This document shows, piece by piece, positions 9,715 to 21,189 of a DNA stretch of 64,000 nt (position 1 is its first letter; every line of letters begins with the position of its first letter). The notes under the pieces were generated by a model. That model was not told where the DNA came from and did no database searches. It saw only the letters and a list, made by a program, of their open reading frames with translations. The stretch comes from Hemileia vastatrix (lineage: Eukaryota > Basidiomycota > Pucciniomycetes > Pucciniales > Zaghouaniaceae). Made by a program: the position numbers and the translations under genes. The stretch spans positions 21,472,683 to 21,536,682 of the forward strand of contig JASXTE010000002.1 in assembly GCA_030280995.1 (NCBI GenBank). Direction: 5' to 3'.

Positions 9715-9727
9715 CTTCGTCTGGTTT

Positions 9728-10104
9728 ACAGCTATTCATGGGTGTTGAGTACTCTACTGCGCCGCATACATATGTATTTAGTCTAGATGCCCCCCCTCAG
9801 TATGGAAGCAATGTCAATGTCTGTCAGCCAGGATATGCTAAGAGTCCAGTAAATCTTATGTTAAATAACTTGGACATAAATGAGAAACAAAATGTAGATA
9901 AATAATATATACAAATTAAATATTATATTATATTACCATATTTTTTCACATAATTAAAATAAGAGTTATACTAATTTTATTATTATATAAATTGTATATA
10001 CATTTAAATAAACATAAATAATATATTCTATTCTATAAAAACTGGTACATTTTAATGAGTTTGATGTTTATAAATTAATAATTAATTAATTACAAATTTA
10101 TATT
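9728..10104. other. Unassigned AT-rich sequence
   Basis: A stretch of ordinary composition (9728-9900) may be the continuation of the sequence the LINE split. The remainder is very AT-rich. Nothing recognisable. Confidence 0.4.
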
Positions 10105-10304
10105 AGGGGGTATAAAAGTTAGAAATTTGAAATTATTTAAAAGGCATTTCATAACAAAAAAAGAAAGCCACAAACTTGACATTAATTTTCAGTAAATAGG
10201 TGTTTTGTGGTAACAATATGGCATATTTTATAAAATAACCATGGTTAATTTGGTTAAAAAAAGATGTATTTTGAAATGGAAGATTTCTAACTTTGATACC
10301 CCCT
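10105..10304. mobile_element. Harbinger-type MITE, copy 1
   Basis: It is 200 bp with ends AGGGGGTATAAAAGTTAGAA and, reversed, AGGGGGTATCAAAGTTAGAA, flanked by ATT at 10102-10104 and 10305-10307. It is one of five such copies here besides this one (10351-11352, 38318-38517, 56968-57166, 57304-57503 and relatives). The ends resemble the AGGGGGTGTCAG ends of the element at 49719-53465, which could mobilise it. Confidence 0.85.
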
Positions 10305-10515
10305 ATTATAAGCAGTAAATTTACCTTATAATGTAATTAATTAATTAATTAGGGGGTATCAAAGTTAGAAATTTGTAATTATTTAAAAGGTATTTCACAG
10401 CACAAAAATAAAGCCACAAGAATGACATTGATTCTCAGCAAAAAGATGTTCTGAGGGCACAAGATGGCATACCTTAAAAATAATCATGGTTGATTTGGTG
10501 GAAAAAGAGGTATTT

Positions 10516-11314
10516 TGTCAGCCAGGCTGTTAGACTTACCCAGTAAAATAATTAATTATTTACTGGGATGAAGCCACGCCTTTTTATTTTATTATTATTA
10601 TTATTATTAATCATAATATATTTACTTTAAATTTACCTGTAATAAATTAACTAATTACAAAAAAGTAAAATTAGTAAATAATTAAAATTAATATTAATTG
10701 TCCCTTATATTTTTATTTCTTAACAACGTGCTCAATGACAGGTTAAGAGAAATAAAAATTAATATTAAAATAAAAATTTAATATTGAAATAAATTTTAAT
10801 ATTAAACATAAAAATAAATCTATACAAGAAATTCAAAATACTTATTTAAAAATGACACTTACAGTAATTTTTAAATAAATCAATTTATTTCTGACATATA
10901 CAGTAAACACACATTTTAAACACCTTCTTTCTAGAACAATCTTATTATTTGAAAACATTCTTTTTCTTCTCTCATACTCCTGTATATAGGATTCTTTACC
11001 TCTGGGCTTTGTCTCTCTTTTGCCTATATAAGGCCTCCCTTTTCTGGTTGTTTTGGACATCTATTTACTAACTTATTATTTTATTACAATCATTACTACA
11101 AACAAATATTTATTACTTATTGTTTCAGTATTTACTAACACGTAATTCTAAATCATTAAATATAATAATATTTATTAATTTTTTACCTCTTTAACTTGAG
11201 TAACTTAAAAGAAAGAAAAATTATACGTACCATTGGCTTTGAAACCTTCAATACCCACCTATCACCGCTGTTGGACCTCCATTAAATCTTCTAGACCATC
11301 AGGACCCTTCAACA
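10516..11314 (+). repeat. Solo LTR, copy B
   Basis: It is 799 bp, starts TGTCAGCC and ends CAACA, with a 5-bp duplication TATTT on each side (10511-10515 and 11315-11319). No internal retrotransposon sequence is present, so it probably arose by recombination between two LTRs. Copies at 855-1578 and 55423-56230 are in the opposite orientation. Confidence 0.85.
11021..11040 (+). promoter_or_regulatory. TATA-like promoter core of the LTR
   Basis: TGCCTATATAAGGCCTCCCT is the best conserved block among the three LTR copies (CTATAAAAGGCCTC and CTATAAAAGGGCCTC in the others). Its position in the middle of the LTR fits a retrotransposon promoter. Confidence 0.5.
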
Positions 11315-11474
11315 TATTTTGAAATGGAAGATTTCTAACTTTGATACCCCCTATTAATTAGGGGGTATCAATGTTCAGGGATCCGCAACTAAATTAATTG
11401 CAGAAAATAATCAGCATACCCCAATTATCTTCTGCAATTATTTTTGCTAATAATTGGGTTATTAGACACTTTAC

Positions 11475-11855
11475 GTGTCAATGTTCACCTCTTATCCAAC
11501 ATTTTTATCCTCAATATTTCATAACCACATCTTGGACAACTTTCTGGATATCCCAGCCTTCCCGCCTTGCTGCGAACTCCTACTCTCATCCCATCCTGTC
11601 ATCTACCCTGAAAAATTCTTCATTGAAATGTCCAATCCTCTTTACCATAGACAATCTCTCTCACCAACATCTTTAATTCTGGGCCAGAACCTCCCCTATG
11701 TGGTAAGAAAGAAAATATTTTTGATCTATGAAACAAAACATTTAGCATTTTATGATTTCATAGCATATTTTGAACAGAAATGGTATGATCTTTCTCAACC
11801 TCCAGACTTGAGAGGCAGTGTTACACCTACCTTATGGGAAGTAGATGGTAAATAG
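11475..11855 (+). CDS. Hypothetical 126-codon frame in the fold-back element
   Basis: An open frame with plausible composition in its second half (LPYVVRKKIFLIYETKHLAF onward). I recognise no family. It is not in the repeated arms. It may be a captured or remnant gene piece, or chance. Confidence 0.25.
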   Translation: MSMFTSYPTFLSSIFHNHILDNFLDIPAFPPCCELLLSSHPVIYPEKFFIEMSNPLYHRQSLSPTSLILGQNLPYVVRKKIFLIYETKHLAFYDFIAYFEQKWYDLSQPPDLRGSVTPTLWEVDGK

Positions 11856-11929
11856 ATTTTCTATTTTATGTGACGAGCTACTGCTTCTAACCAGGATACT
11901 GCTGTATTATTTTTGTTTTTTCCTCCTCT

Positions 11930-12360
11930 AAAAGAGACTCCACCTCACTGCTTCACCTTTACTTGATTCCCCACCCTGCAAATCCACCTTGCTTGCCTCC
12001 CATTTACCTCCAATAGAAACCCCACTCCTCAAACTTACCTCGCTCTCCATCTCTTCATCTCCACTAGACACCCCAGAACTCCCTTTCAACTTTAATTGAT
12101 GCCCCACCCCTTAAATCTACCTCGCTTTACTCCATTTGCCTCCAATAGACACCCCACTCCTAAAACTTACCACACTCTCCATCCATTCATCTCCACTAGA
12201 CACCCCAACACACCCTTTAAATTTTTATTGATGCCTGGCCTCTCAAATCCACCTCGCTTGCCTCCCATTCGCCTCCAATAGAAACCCCAACACACCTTTT
12301 TAACCAAACTTGATGCCCCAAGAATCAAATCCATCTTTCTCCCTTCCTCATCATGCAAAA
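11930..12360 (+). repeat. Tandem repeats in left arm of the fold-back element
   Basis: A unit of about 115-120 bp recurs. It contains AAATCCACCTCGCTTGCCTC, then CTCCAATAGAAACCCCACTC, then CATCTCCACTAGACACCCC, then a TTTAATTGATGCCCCACC block. Strong strand bias (C-rich on plus). Its inverse partner is at 13200-13650. Confidence 0.8.
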
Positions 12361-13199
12361 ATTAACTCGCCACCCTCTCCATAGCCTCCAACCAAAAACT
12401 CTCCACCTTTACATCCAATATTCTCTTCTTCACTTCATCTCCACAAAAAAATGATAATCTTAAAGTATGTAATATTAAATTTATAGAGATGAATAAAGAA
12501 AATTAATACAAATAAATTAAAATAAGTTTATGATACAGACAACTGTTTTGCAATAACTGAAGTAGTCTATGGGACAAGATATATGATTTAATAGCCCAAT
12601 ATAATAAAAATGAACATTATTTGAAGAAAATAGCTAATAAATAAATAAATTATGAACCAATGAATTAAAAAATTATTATATTTCACACCATTAAGCATCT
12701 CCAAAAAGTAACTAAAAGTCTGACAAACAGTCACTTTAATTTGTACAATTATATATTTGGCAAAACCATAAATGATTGGCCTTTTTGCCAAAAATTATTT
12801 AATACTTTTTTTGCCTGTATCAGCACTTTTACGGCCCTAATTAGGGGTTTTTAGGCTTTTTTGGGTGATGCATCCAACACAAAAGATGCCACACCAGTAT
12901 ATAACGTCCACAAAAAAATGTCAAAAGGGCCAAGAGTTATCATTCATGCCATAAATAAGTAAAAAAGTAAATTTGTTCCCAAAAAATATTAGAAAATTAT
13001 TGACCTGAATCTTTTGTAAGTTTCCTGAATACAAAAATTACAGTCCTGTTACATTCAAAATTTTTGAAATATATATTTTTTCTCTATAATTATGTCTATA
13101 AGTAAAGGTTAATGTGATAATTTGTATTAATATTAACTTTTTTTATAAATCTTGATTAATGTAAACAAATTAAATATATGTTCAAGGTACTTAAGAAGC

Positions 13200-13650
13200 A
13201 CATAAGAGGGTGGCGAGCTAATTTTTGGGTGATGAGGTGTCGATTGGAGGTGAAGAGGAAGGGAGAGAGGTGGATTTGATGCTTGGGGCATCACATTTGG
13301 CTAAAAAGGTGTGTTGTGGTTTCTATTGGAGGCAAATGGGAGTAAAGCCAGGTGGATTTGAAAGGTGAGGCATCAATTAAAGTTGAAAGGGTGTGCTGGG
13401 GTGTCTAGTGGAGATGAAGGGATGGAGAGCGAGGTAAGTTTGAGGAGTGGGGTTTCTATTGCAGTTAAATGGAAGGCAAGCGAGGTGGATTTGAAAGGTG
13501 GGGCATAAATTAAAGTTGAAAGGGTGTGCTGGGGTGTCTTGTGGAGATGAAGAGATGGAGAGCGAGGTAAATTTGAGGAGTGGGGTTTCTAGTGAAGGTG
13601 GAAGGGAAGGGAGAAAGGAAGATTTGAGGTGTAGTGGAATTGGTGGGAAC
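13200..13650 (-). repeat. Inverted tandem repeats in right arm of the fold-back element
   Basis: The same unit as at 11930-12360, in reverse complement (GGGGTGTCTAGTGGAGATGA, GGAGTGGGGTTTCTA). A transcript through the element would fold into a long double strand. Confidence 0.8.
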
Positions 13651-13928
13651 ACGAGGGAAGGATAGGATCAGAAACTTATGTTAATTCACAAAAAAGGAAT
13701 AAACCATGAATGTAAAAAAGAAATGAGGGTGTGTAGATAGAAAAAAAGGTTAAGTGTTTGCCACCAAAATTAAGTAGCATAGAGTGAGGAAAGACTTAAG
13801 GATGGCATCAGGAATCATAAGTCATGTGACTTTCTTGCAAATCCATCATGGATGAGATGAGTTTGGGATCAGGAATTAGGAATGGAAATTGGGGTATAAG
13901 AGGCAGGATAATGTATTATCGTGCATTC

Positions 13929-13960
13929 CTTATCCACTAGCCCTGGGGCTAGTGGATAAG
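13929..13960. repeat. Perfect 15-bp-stem palindrome
   Basis: CTTATCCACTAGCCC, two spacer bases, then its exact reverse complement. It lies about 85 bp inside the right end of the fold-back element. Confidence 0.9.
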
Positions 13961-14047
13961 AATCTTCCACAATTAATAATGTCAGATCTGGGCAAAAAAA
14001 ATTCCTGATCCATAATTGCGGATCCCTGAACATTGATACCCCCTATT

Positions 14048-14582
14048 ATATATATTAAACAATAAAAATTATATCTCACAACCAATAATTATTGAAAGCC
14101 TTTTTGACTCACAATTGTGTCTTCAAAAGAAAATTAAACAGGTTAAACATTTTATTTAATAAAATATAAATGTTTTATTTTAATAAATTAGTGATTTTAT
14201 TAAAATAATTATTTGTTTAATTTAATAAAACTATTATACTAGTACAATTAGTTTAACTTACTTAATAAATATTGTTTTATACTATATTAACTAAGTATAT
14301 TAATTTTTGATTTCACAAATAGTTAATTTTTATTTTTCACTTAACCTGATTTTTTAATAAAATAAATAATAGTGTAACATGTTTTGAAATTACTATAGTC
14401 ACATTTTCTTGTTTTATACCAAATTAGAATCCCACTTAATCTATTACATTATTACAGGCTTCAAAGGGTGGATACATTGGGCTTTTTATTTTTGTTTTAG
14501 TAAATAGCTACATAGCAACCTTATTTTCTTTGTTACACTTAATTTTCATTTATTTTCATTTTTTTACTCTGTATATACATTA
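14048..14582. other. AT-rich stretch without recognisable features
   Basis: Mostly A/T runs with no open frame or repeat that I can place. It separates the fold-back element from the broken Harbinger copy. Confidence 0.5.
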
Positions 14583-15144
14583 TGGGGCTTCAGTTCTGGC
14601 AAATAAGCACTTATTTAAGTGCTGATTTCTAAAACAAACTAGCCCCAATACTGGTGGACTTCAAAATGAAATAAGTCACTTATTTCACTCAAATCCACAC
14701 TTTCTCAACCAAAAGTGCTGATTTGACCATAACATCCCATTTCATTGATTTGTCAGCATCATACCATTCATAAAAAGCACTCTACAGCATAACACTTTAT
14801 AGCTCAAAACATTGTACATCATTCACATTTTTATACTGTATAGGAGTCATGTCTTCATCACTCTCAAATTGTGATAAGCAATGTCAAGCAATCACTTTCA
14901 TAGCTCTTGATTTATTCTTGGACTCTTATTGTGATTCTGATTCTTATTTTGAAGAAGATTTTCCATTTTTATCAAAAATAATCAAGAAACATTACCTTCT
15001 TCCAAGAAAGCTTCAAGTACTTCATACCCCCAAGTACACCATTCAAACCCTTCTTAACCTATCTGTACCCAGTTTTAGACAGTTGTTCAGTACCTCTCAG
15101 GAACATTTTCTCAAATTTCTTGAGCTTATTCAGGACCACCCTGT
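14583..15144 (+). pseudogene. Harbinger element copy 2, 5' end and start of transposase gene
   Basis: From the degraded end GGGGCTTCAGTTCTGGCAAA it aligns through the leader and the first about 100 codons (ATG at 14849, MSSSLSNCDK) with the element at 49719-53465. The coding part has the SDSD acidic stretch and the LHTPKYTIQTLL motif. It is cut at the CACCCTGT point by a gypsy LTR; the rest of this copy was not found. Confidence 0.75.
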
Positions 15145-16210
15145 TGTAGAAAGACTCTTACAGAGTAAGCAGAATGCAAGGGAGTTGGATACACAGAAGA
15201 AAACCCTTTCCCTTTAAGTAAAATAAGATTTCACAATTAACTAAGCTAAAACCTCTATTTGATATAAAATGACTAATAATCTATTTAATATTAACGGTGT
15301 TGAGCTGTATAATAGGTGTTCTTTATAATGAGGGAAAGAAACACAACAGTGAAGCTTTATTTAAAAAACTTATTTAAATGATTGAATATTTATTTTTATG
15401 AAGCTTTTATTTTTATTTGATTTAGTTGATAAATTCAAGTCCCTGATGATGAGACTTTCATAATGGTACCCTATAAGTATATATTTATGAGTTGTTATAT
15501 AAGTTTATAAAATGTTTAGTAAAAGTGTAATATTTTTAAGGATATTACAAATTTAAATGTTATTATTCGTTGTTGTTGTTAATAGTTAAGATGTGTCTAT
15601 GATAGATGATGATGTTGTTAATTTAAAAGATGTTAGATACTGTTCTAATTTTAAAACTACTGGCTTTATATGCATATTGTGTCATGTGCTTCCTTTTTCC
15701 ATGCTGGAGCATCCCAGAGCTTGTCTGGAGATCACCAGAGTTCATACAGAGCTTTCCAGTGAATTACAGAGTTTATACAGACTTCCTGACTCAATTAGAG
15801 CCTTAAAATACAAATAAAAAATCTAGAAAATTTACAGATAGTAGAGCTACTTCTCCTTTATAATCCCAACTTTTTTTTGTAGTCTGTGTAGCCCTATTTT
15901 TCTAGTAAAAAATTATCAAAGTTAAGTAAATCATGAAAAATGAATATTAATCAAAAATACTTTATAAAATTATTTAAAATAGAAGAAAATAGTAAAAGGT
16001 TCCCAAATTTTCCTAAAGGTTCTTGAGACTCCCAAATTTATTTTCTGTACACTTTTAGACTTTTACTTGCATTTCCTGACCGTTAATCAATTGTTTAATC
16101 TTGACTTGTAATATTAATCCTTTTTAACCCTTTTAAATACTCATTCCTTTTACTATAAACCATTATAAAATTAGATTGGATTTTCCAATCTCAATAATCA
16201 GACCCATAAA
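15145..16210 (-). repeat. 3' LTR of the gypsy nest (minus orientation)
   Basis: The outer edge reads TGTAGAAAGACTCTTACAG on plus and abuts Harbinger sequence, so it is a true element end. It is collinear with 31642-32600: shared blocks include CTATAAGTATATATTTAT, the TTATATGCAT block, AGAGCTTGT and AAGGTTCTTGAGACTCC. The inner border is estimated. Confidence 0.7.
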
Positions 16211-16380
16211 TCTTATTGTTTTATAATAAAACTAGTGCCATACTAAATTTTTGACTGCCACATCCTTCCTTCAACAAAGAATATCCCCATTCTTGTAAAT
16301 TTGCATAATTGATCAATCACATATTTAACCTCTCTTCATCCTATTCAACCAACTACTTCAAATAATCCTGAAAAATTTTC

Positions 16381-16780
16381 ACTTCATTTTGTTATCAATA
16401 TCATTGTCAATATTTCATCAAAAGACCATGCTGTCACTTGTGAGCTTTGCATCAAATACCAGGTACCTTGTCTGATTTCTAACCCTTTTCTTCCTGGAAG
16501 AACTGCCTGTGATCTTTGTAGGCTTAAGAAAATCAAGTGTAATCTTCCAATTATACCTTCCAGAACTAACATTTATACTAGACCAGCTACCATTCCTGAT
16601 TTGAAAATACCTAAAAAGAGACTATCCTAGATTCCCACCTTCTTTAAAAACATAGAGGCCAAAACAGCTTCTTTTTCTAAAAATCCTAATCCTGAGCTTC
16701 CTCCTCCATATCAAGACACCAATCCTATATTTCCAGTATCACCCTTTGGCTTTTCTGAAACATTATTTCTTAAATCAAAA
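16381..16780 (+). pseudogene. Open stretch with a double CX2CX6C motif
   Basis: The plus strand encodes TCELCIKYQVPC and, 16 residues further on, CDLCRLKKIKC, each CX2CX6C with a basic run in the second. This resembles zinc-cluster repeats in some fungal retroelement and regulator proteins. No good start is seen and a stop lies about 60 codons later. It runs opposite to the gypsy genes, within the 3' part of that element. Its origin is unknown. Confidence 0.4.
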
Positions 16781-17020
16781 AGATAATCCTTTATTTAAAT
16801 TTTATTAATAAACCTCCTACTAATTCCAAATCCAACTCATATCTCTTCCAAATCTTAAACTTCCCCTAAACTGTTGAAATAACAAATACTGATGACATTG
16901 GCCAGGTTCAGAATGATTACATTAATCATTATCCTAAGTTTCATAGATATCTCTTTCTTGGTTTTGGTTATGATATGAAGTAAATATTTTTATCTTATTT
17001 TAAGGAAACCCCTAATAATA

Positions 17021-17280
17021 CACTACGCAATATAGGGGGTGGACTTGCTAGCAAGTCCCCAACCTGAACTCAGACAGAACTCAGATGGAACTCAGACTGA
17101 ACTCATACTGAACTCATACTGAACTCTAATTGAAGACCCACAAAAACTGTTCTGCTGAGTGGTGTTCATCCCTGATTGTATGGTTCCTTTGTCAATAGCT
17201 CAATGTGTGTTCAATCTGTGGTGAATTTGAGTCCAAGGTTGCGGACTTGCTAACAAGTCCGCCCCCCGTATTGCGCGGTG
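17021..17280. mobile_element. CACTA-type MITE, 260 bp
   Basis: Ends CACTACGCAATATAGGGGGT and, reversed, CACCGCGCAATACGGGGGGC continue into a shared GGACTTGCTAGCAAGTCC-like palindrome. ATA (or ATAATA) flanks both sides (17015-17020 and 17281-17286). Just inside the left end are about six near-repeats of GAACTCAGACT. The ends follow the same layout as those of the large element at 40230-54471. Confidence 0.78.
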
Positions 17281-17286
17281 ATAATA

Positions 17287-18100
17287 CCAAAGATTTAATG
17301 AAGAGAAGAATTTTAATGAAAAGCTTTGATACTGATGCTGAAAGATTTTAAAGAGATTATTTATTTTGATTGTCTTCTCTTCTCTCTAAAACCTAATACT
17401 TTAATTCTTTTTGGGTGCTGATAAATGTTGTTGTTTGGCTGATTTATTTCTTTTAATTGTCTTTAAATCGTCATGTTTGAAATAAAAGTTTAATAAACCA
17501 TACTTGCCTTGTGATGATTCCACTACTGAGAGAAAGGTTTGAATCCCTTCAGTCTCTCCTCTACCAGTCTCTACCCTTTTTCAAAGCATGAGAGAGCAGG
17601 CCTCCCTAATGAGCCAAATACTTTTGATTCAATTCCTATTGGGCTTCCCCCTGAGCAAAATACTCTTATTACATTCTTGACATAAGGTCCTCCTAGCTTC
17701 ACCTAAATAGTCTACTAAAGGAAATCACTAAATACAAATCCTATTCATCTTCTATGATTCAGCATCAAAAGACCCAAATAATTTTCCAACCCTTTAAATC
17801 ACTCCTAAATTTTATAAGAATTTACAATTTTTACCGGAATTTCTTGGCACCTTTATTTTTAGGTTTTTAAAACTCTCAATCAATAAAATTTAAAATATCC
17901 ATGTTTCTTTTATCCTAAAATAAATCTATTTAATGAAATCTTCATTCCCTAAATTTATTTTCACTGTTTCCATTAATGACTGAGCTGTCTATATGAGTGG
18001 TTAAAGGTTTGAGTACTGATGAACCGATGATAAATTATAATGAATGAATTGAATGTTCAATTTGATTAAAATTTCCTTTTAAAATACTTGAAAACCAAAT
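17287..18100. other. Gypsy 3' non-coding sequence, unassigned
   Basis: No frame or repeat is recognised. By position it is between the gypsy integrase and its 3' LTR, so probably retroelement sequence. Confidence 0.4.
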
Positions 18101-18510
18101 TTTTAATCAATTGCCAGTTTATAGTCTTGGTGGACCAAAGAGAAAGTAATTTTCAAGTTTAAGTACATGGGGGACCAATGATTGAAATTTTAATGTGTAT
18201 TTCTTGTTTAAGGTCATAGTGGACACAATCCATTTGATTTATTCCAGTTTTAGGTCATAATGGACCAAACATTCCATTGATTCCATAAAGTCCTTGACAA
18301 ATAAGATATTCATAACATTTAGGAAACATTTGTTAAAATTCAGTTTTAAGTCATGATGGACTAACAGATCCCATAGAGTTTAAAAATCTTCATAACTTCA
18401 CAGTTTAAAGTCTTGAAGAACTAAAAGATCCAAAAGCGTAAATTGAATGTCTTGAAAAAAATCTTGAAAACTAGCGAGTTCAAAGTCTTTGAGAACTAAC
18501 AGCACATCTT
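18100..18510. repeat. Irregular tandem repeats
   Basis: Variants of CAGTTTTAAGTCATGATGGA, followed by CCAA or CTAA, recur about seven times at spacings of roughly 50-80 bp. The units are strongly diverged. Confidence 0.6.
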
Positions 18511-18654
18511 GAGATAGAATCCAACAGATATTGCACTCCATTAGACCCTGTTCCCTGTGAAAACTAGTAATAAATAATATAAAAGAAATAAACTAAAACT
18601 ATAAAGAAATTTTAAAATTAAATTTTTATTTTATTATTATTATTATTATTTTTA

Positions 18655-18657
18655 TAA

Positions 18658-18687
<30 letters not shown>
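18655..18687. repeat. (AT)n microsatellite
   Basis: A run of alternating T and A of about 28 bases within AT-rich sequence. Confidence 0.95.
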
Positions 18688-18688
<1 letters not shown>

Positions 18689-18689
18689 A

Positions 18690-19600
18690 AAAACAGAAAT
18701 AAATTTGTAAAGTAAAATAAATTTGAAATATAAAATATATAATTATAAATTTGAAAATTTAAATTAAATATTAATAAAAATTATTTTAAAAGATGTCCTC
18801 CAACCATTTGATGGGACATACTCCTGACATCATAACCACATACAGGTGCACATTTCTGTAGTATACACAAGAAAAAGATTGAAAATAAACATAAATGGTT
18901 TTGGAGAATTAAAAAAAACATAATAAAAAAATAAAAATGATCACTGGGTGGGCTCTCTCCAATTTGTAAAAATGATTGGAGACCACCAGTGATCATAATT
19001 CCTGAAAAAATTAAGTTATAAAAAATTTTAAAAAATGAAAAAGAAATAAATTCCAATATAAAAAATTCAAACATAAAATTTTAAAAATCATAAATAAAAC
19101 ATAAAAAAATTTATTAAATCCGGCTTCAAATGAGAGTATTTGGTTGAAGTTAAATTGACCCAGTTCATAGTATTAGAGGACTACCTATATAAGAAAAACA
19201 AAGCCAGGATTCAACTAGGAACAGGGAAAAATTGGTAACAAAAATTGTGGGGCGATTTTGTATAGAGCAGCCAGCCCATAAATTATCTCCAAACTGGCCA
19301 ATATTAAATTTAGAAGGTTCCCTTGTGAACACTGCCACCAAAATTAAATACATCCCAAAAAAATACTTTGCCATAAAATTTTACAACATTTGAATTTAAT
19401 GATCATTAATTTAAATGATAGTTTTTAGTTTATACTCTTTTGTGGAGTAAATTTTCTTTAAAAAATAGTAAATTAATTTATCTTCATCTCAGAGGAAGTT
19501 CTTATAAACAATGTTTAGTAGTTTATCCTCATTTTGAAGTTATTCTTCATAAAAAATGGTGGGTAGTTTATCCTCATTTTAGAGTTAAACTTTAGCACAC
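18690..19600. other. Gypsy 3' region, no clear gene
   Basis: A minus-strand open frame at 18781-19074 is rich in Phe and Ile and looks like chance translation of AT-rich DNA. Nothing else is recognised. Confidence 0.4.
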
Positions 19601-19639
19601 CTAGTGCCTCTAAGGTAAAACTGCTTGACCTGGCCAGCA

Positions 19640-20828
19640 GCTACCCTTTTTTTAACACTACTCCATCCCCTTCTTCTAACACATATGAACCACCAGATAC
19701 TTGATCTTGGACTCTGTATGGTCCAATCCACCTATCAGCAAACATTCTTCCCCACTGACTCTCCAAGATCCTATTATACACCAAGACTATATTTCCAGTT
19801 TTCAAAATTTTCCTTAACCTATGAGCCAAACTCTTATCCTAATATCTAAATGACTTATTCCAAATATTCATCCTCTTTAAATATGCCTTTTATAGAGTTT
19901 CTTCTTTTTTCTCCAACTGCACCATTCATGCACATAGTAATTCTTCAGTAGTTTTGACCTTATCCCAGTCTACTCCAAGATATGATTCAGCCTCTAGATC
20001 AACTGCTAAGACATATTACTGAAAAAAACTAGTTCAAATGGTGAATATCCAGTTTTTCATTTAGAATTTATTATTTCAGAAAACAACACTAATGGTAAAT
20101 AGTGCCTCCACTATTCAGCACTTGATCCACACATTTTAAATAAAGAATCCTTTATAATTTAATGCCACCATTCTACCATTCCTTCAGCTTCAGGATAATA
20201 TGGGGTTGCTACCCTAACCTTTTATACAAATTTAAATATAGCCTCCCCAAACTCAGTCCTAAGTTCATGAACATCATCAACCATTACCAACTTCATCACT
20301 ACATACCTATATACCCAATTTTTCATCAAAAATTTTTCCGCATTCTTGAAATTCAATTTGATAAGAGTCACTGTCTCTACCAAACCAGATAAATCATCTC
20401 TGACTACAATAAGATATTTATATCTCTCCTTCTTCATATGAACAGAAACTATACTAACCACACCAAAAAGAGTGTTTTCACTGAGTGCAAGTCCAGTTTC
20501 CCTTTGGCCTTAAATAACTCCTCCTTTGAAATTCTTTGCATGACTGAACCCATTTTTTAACAGCCAGATTCATTACAGGCCACCAATATTTATCAGTAAT
20601 TTGTGTATAAGTTTCACCAACTCCTCTATGACCAAGATCTTCTTGCAGTGATTTCATAATCAGCTCTTGCCCTTTCTTTTGAGTAATAACAACTTGATGA
20701 TTTGGATACCTCCTCCTAATTAATCTTCTCCCAGAAAGATTAAATGCTGTTGAATTCCTTTTGATAGCCACCCATTCATCAGTATCACATTTGTTGGGCC
20801 TTTCTAATGTTAATAAGTATTTCACCAT
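19640..20828 (-). pseudogene. Gypsy element 1, integrase remnant
   Basis: In minus order: the zinc-binding region (around YWWPVMNLAVKKWVQSCKEFQ, with HRGVGET), a core fragment (YKYLIVVRDDLSGLVE, then NWVYRYVVMKLVMVDDVHEL), and the C-terminal piece (GPYRVQDQVSGGSYVLEE). Frameshifts and stops separate them. The order and motifs match integrases of fungal Ty3/gypsy elements that I associate with rusts. Confidence 0.8.
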
Positions 20829-21189
20829 TTTATAATAAAAACCTGTTTTTCCCCAGAAATAGTCTTGAAATCCATTAATAAAATTTCAATGGGAACTTCC
20901 CTATCTCCTAAATAACCTCCACATGAATGAGAAAATAATTATATTCCTTGACTTTGCCTATTTATCATAAAAGATTTTGAGTTTTCCACTCTTGAATCTT
21001 CCAACATTTTAACAATTTTTTTTATTCTTCAACCTTTTCAGTATCAACATCCTCATATTTTTCCAGCCTTCTTTTTATCAAACTTTTAAAAACACCCAAC
21101 CTCTCTTTGACCAAATTATCTAATTATTCAACATATACACCATTCACCAACTTACTACTATCCCACACAATGTCACCATCCTCATCCAT

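Larger units (their letters stand above)
10351..11352. mobile_element. Harbinger-type MITE, copy 2, split by a solo LTR
   Basis: The two halves (10351-10515 and 11320-11352) join to about 198 bp of the same MITE, flanked by ATT at 10348-10350 and 11353-11355. The LTR at 10516-11314 interrupts it after TATTT, so the LTR is younger than the MITE. Confidence 0.85.
11360..14044. mobile_element. 2.7-kb fold-back element, Harbinger-type ends
   Basis: The two ends are perfect inverted repeats of about 29 bp, beginning AGGGGGTATCAATGTTCAGG, flanked by ATT at 11357-11359 and 14045-14047. Inside, each side carries tandem repeats of about 115-120 bp in opposite orientation. No transposase is present. 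It starts one base after the target duplication of the preceding MITE. Confidence 0.8.
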
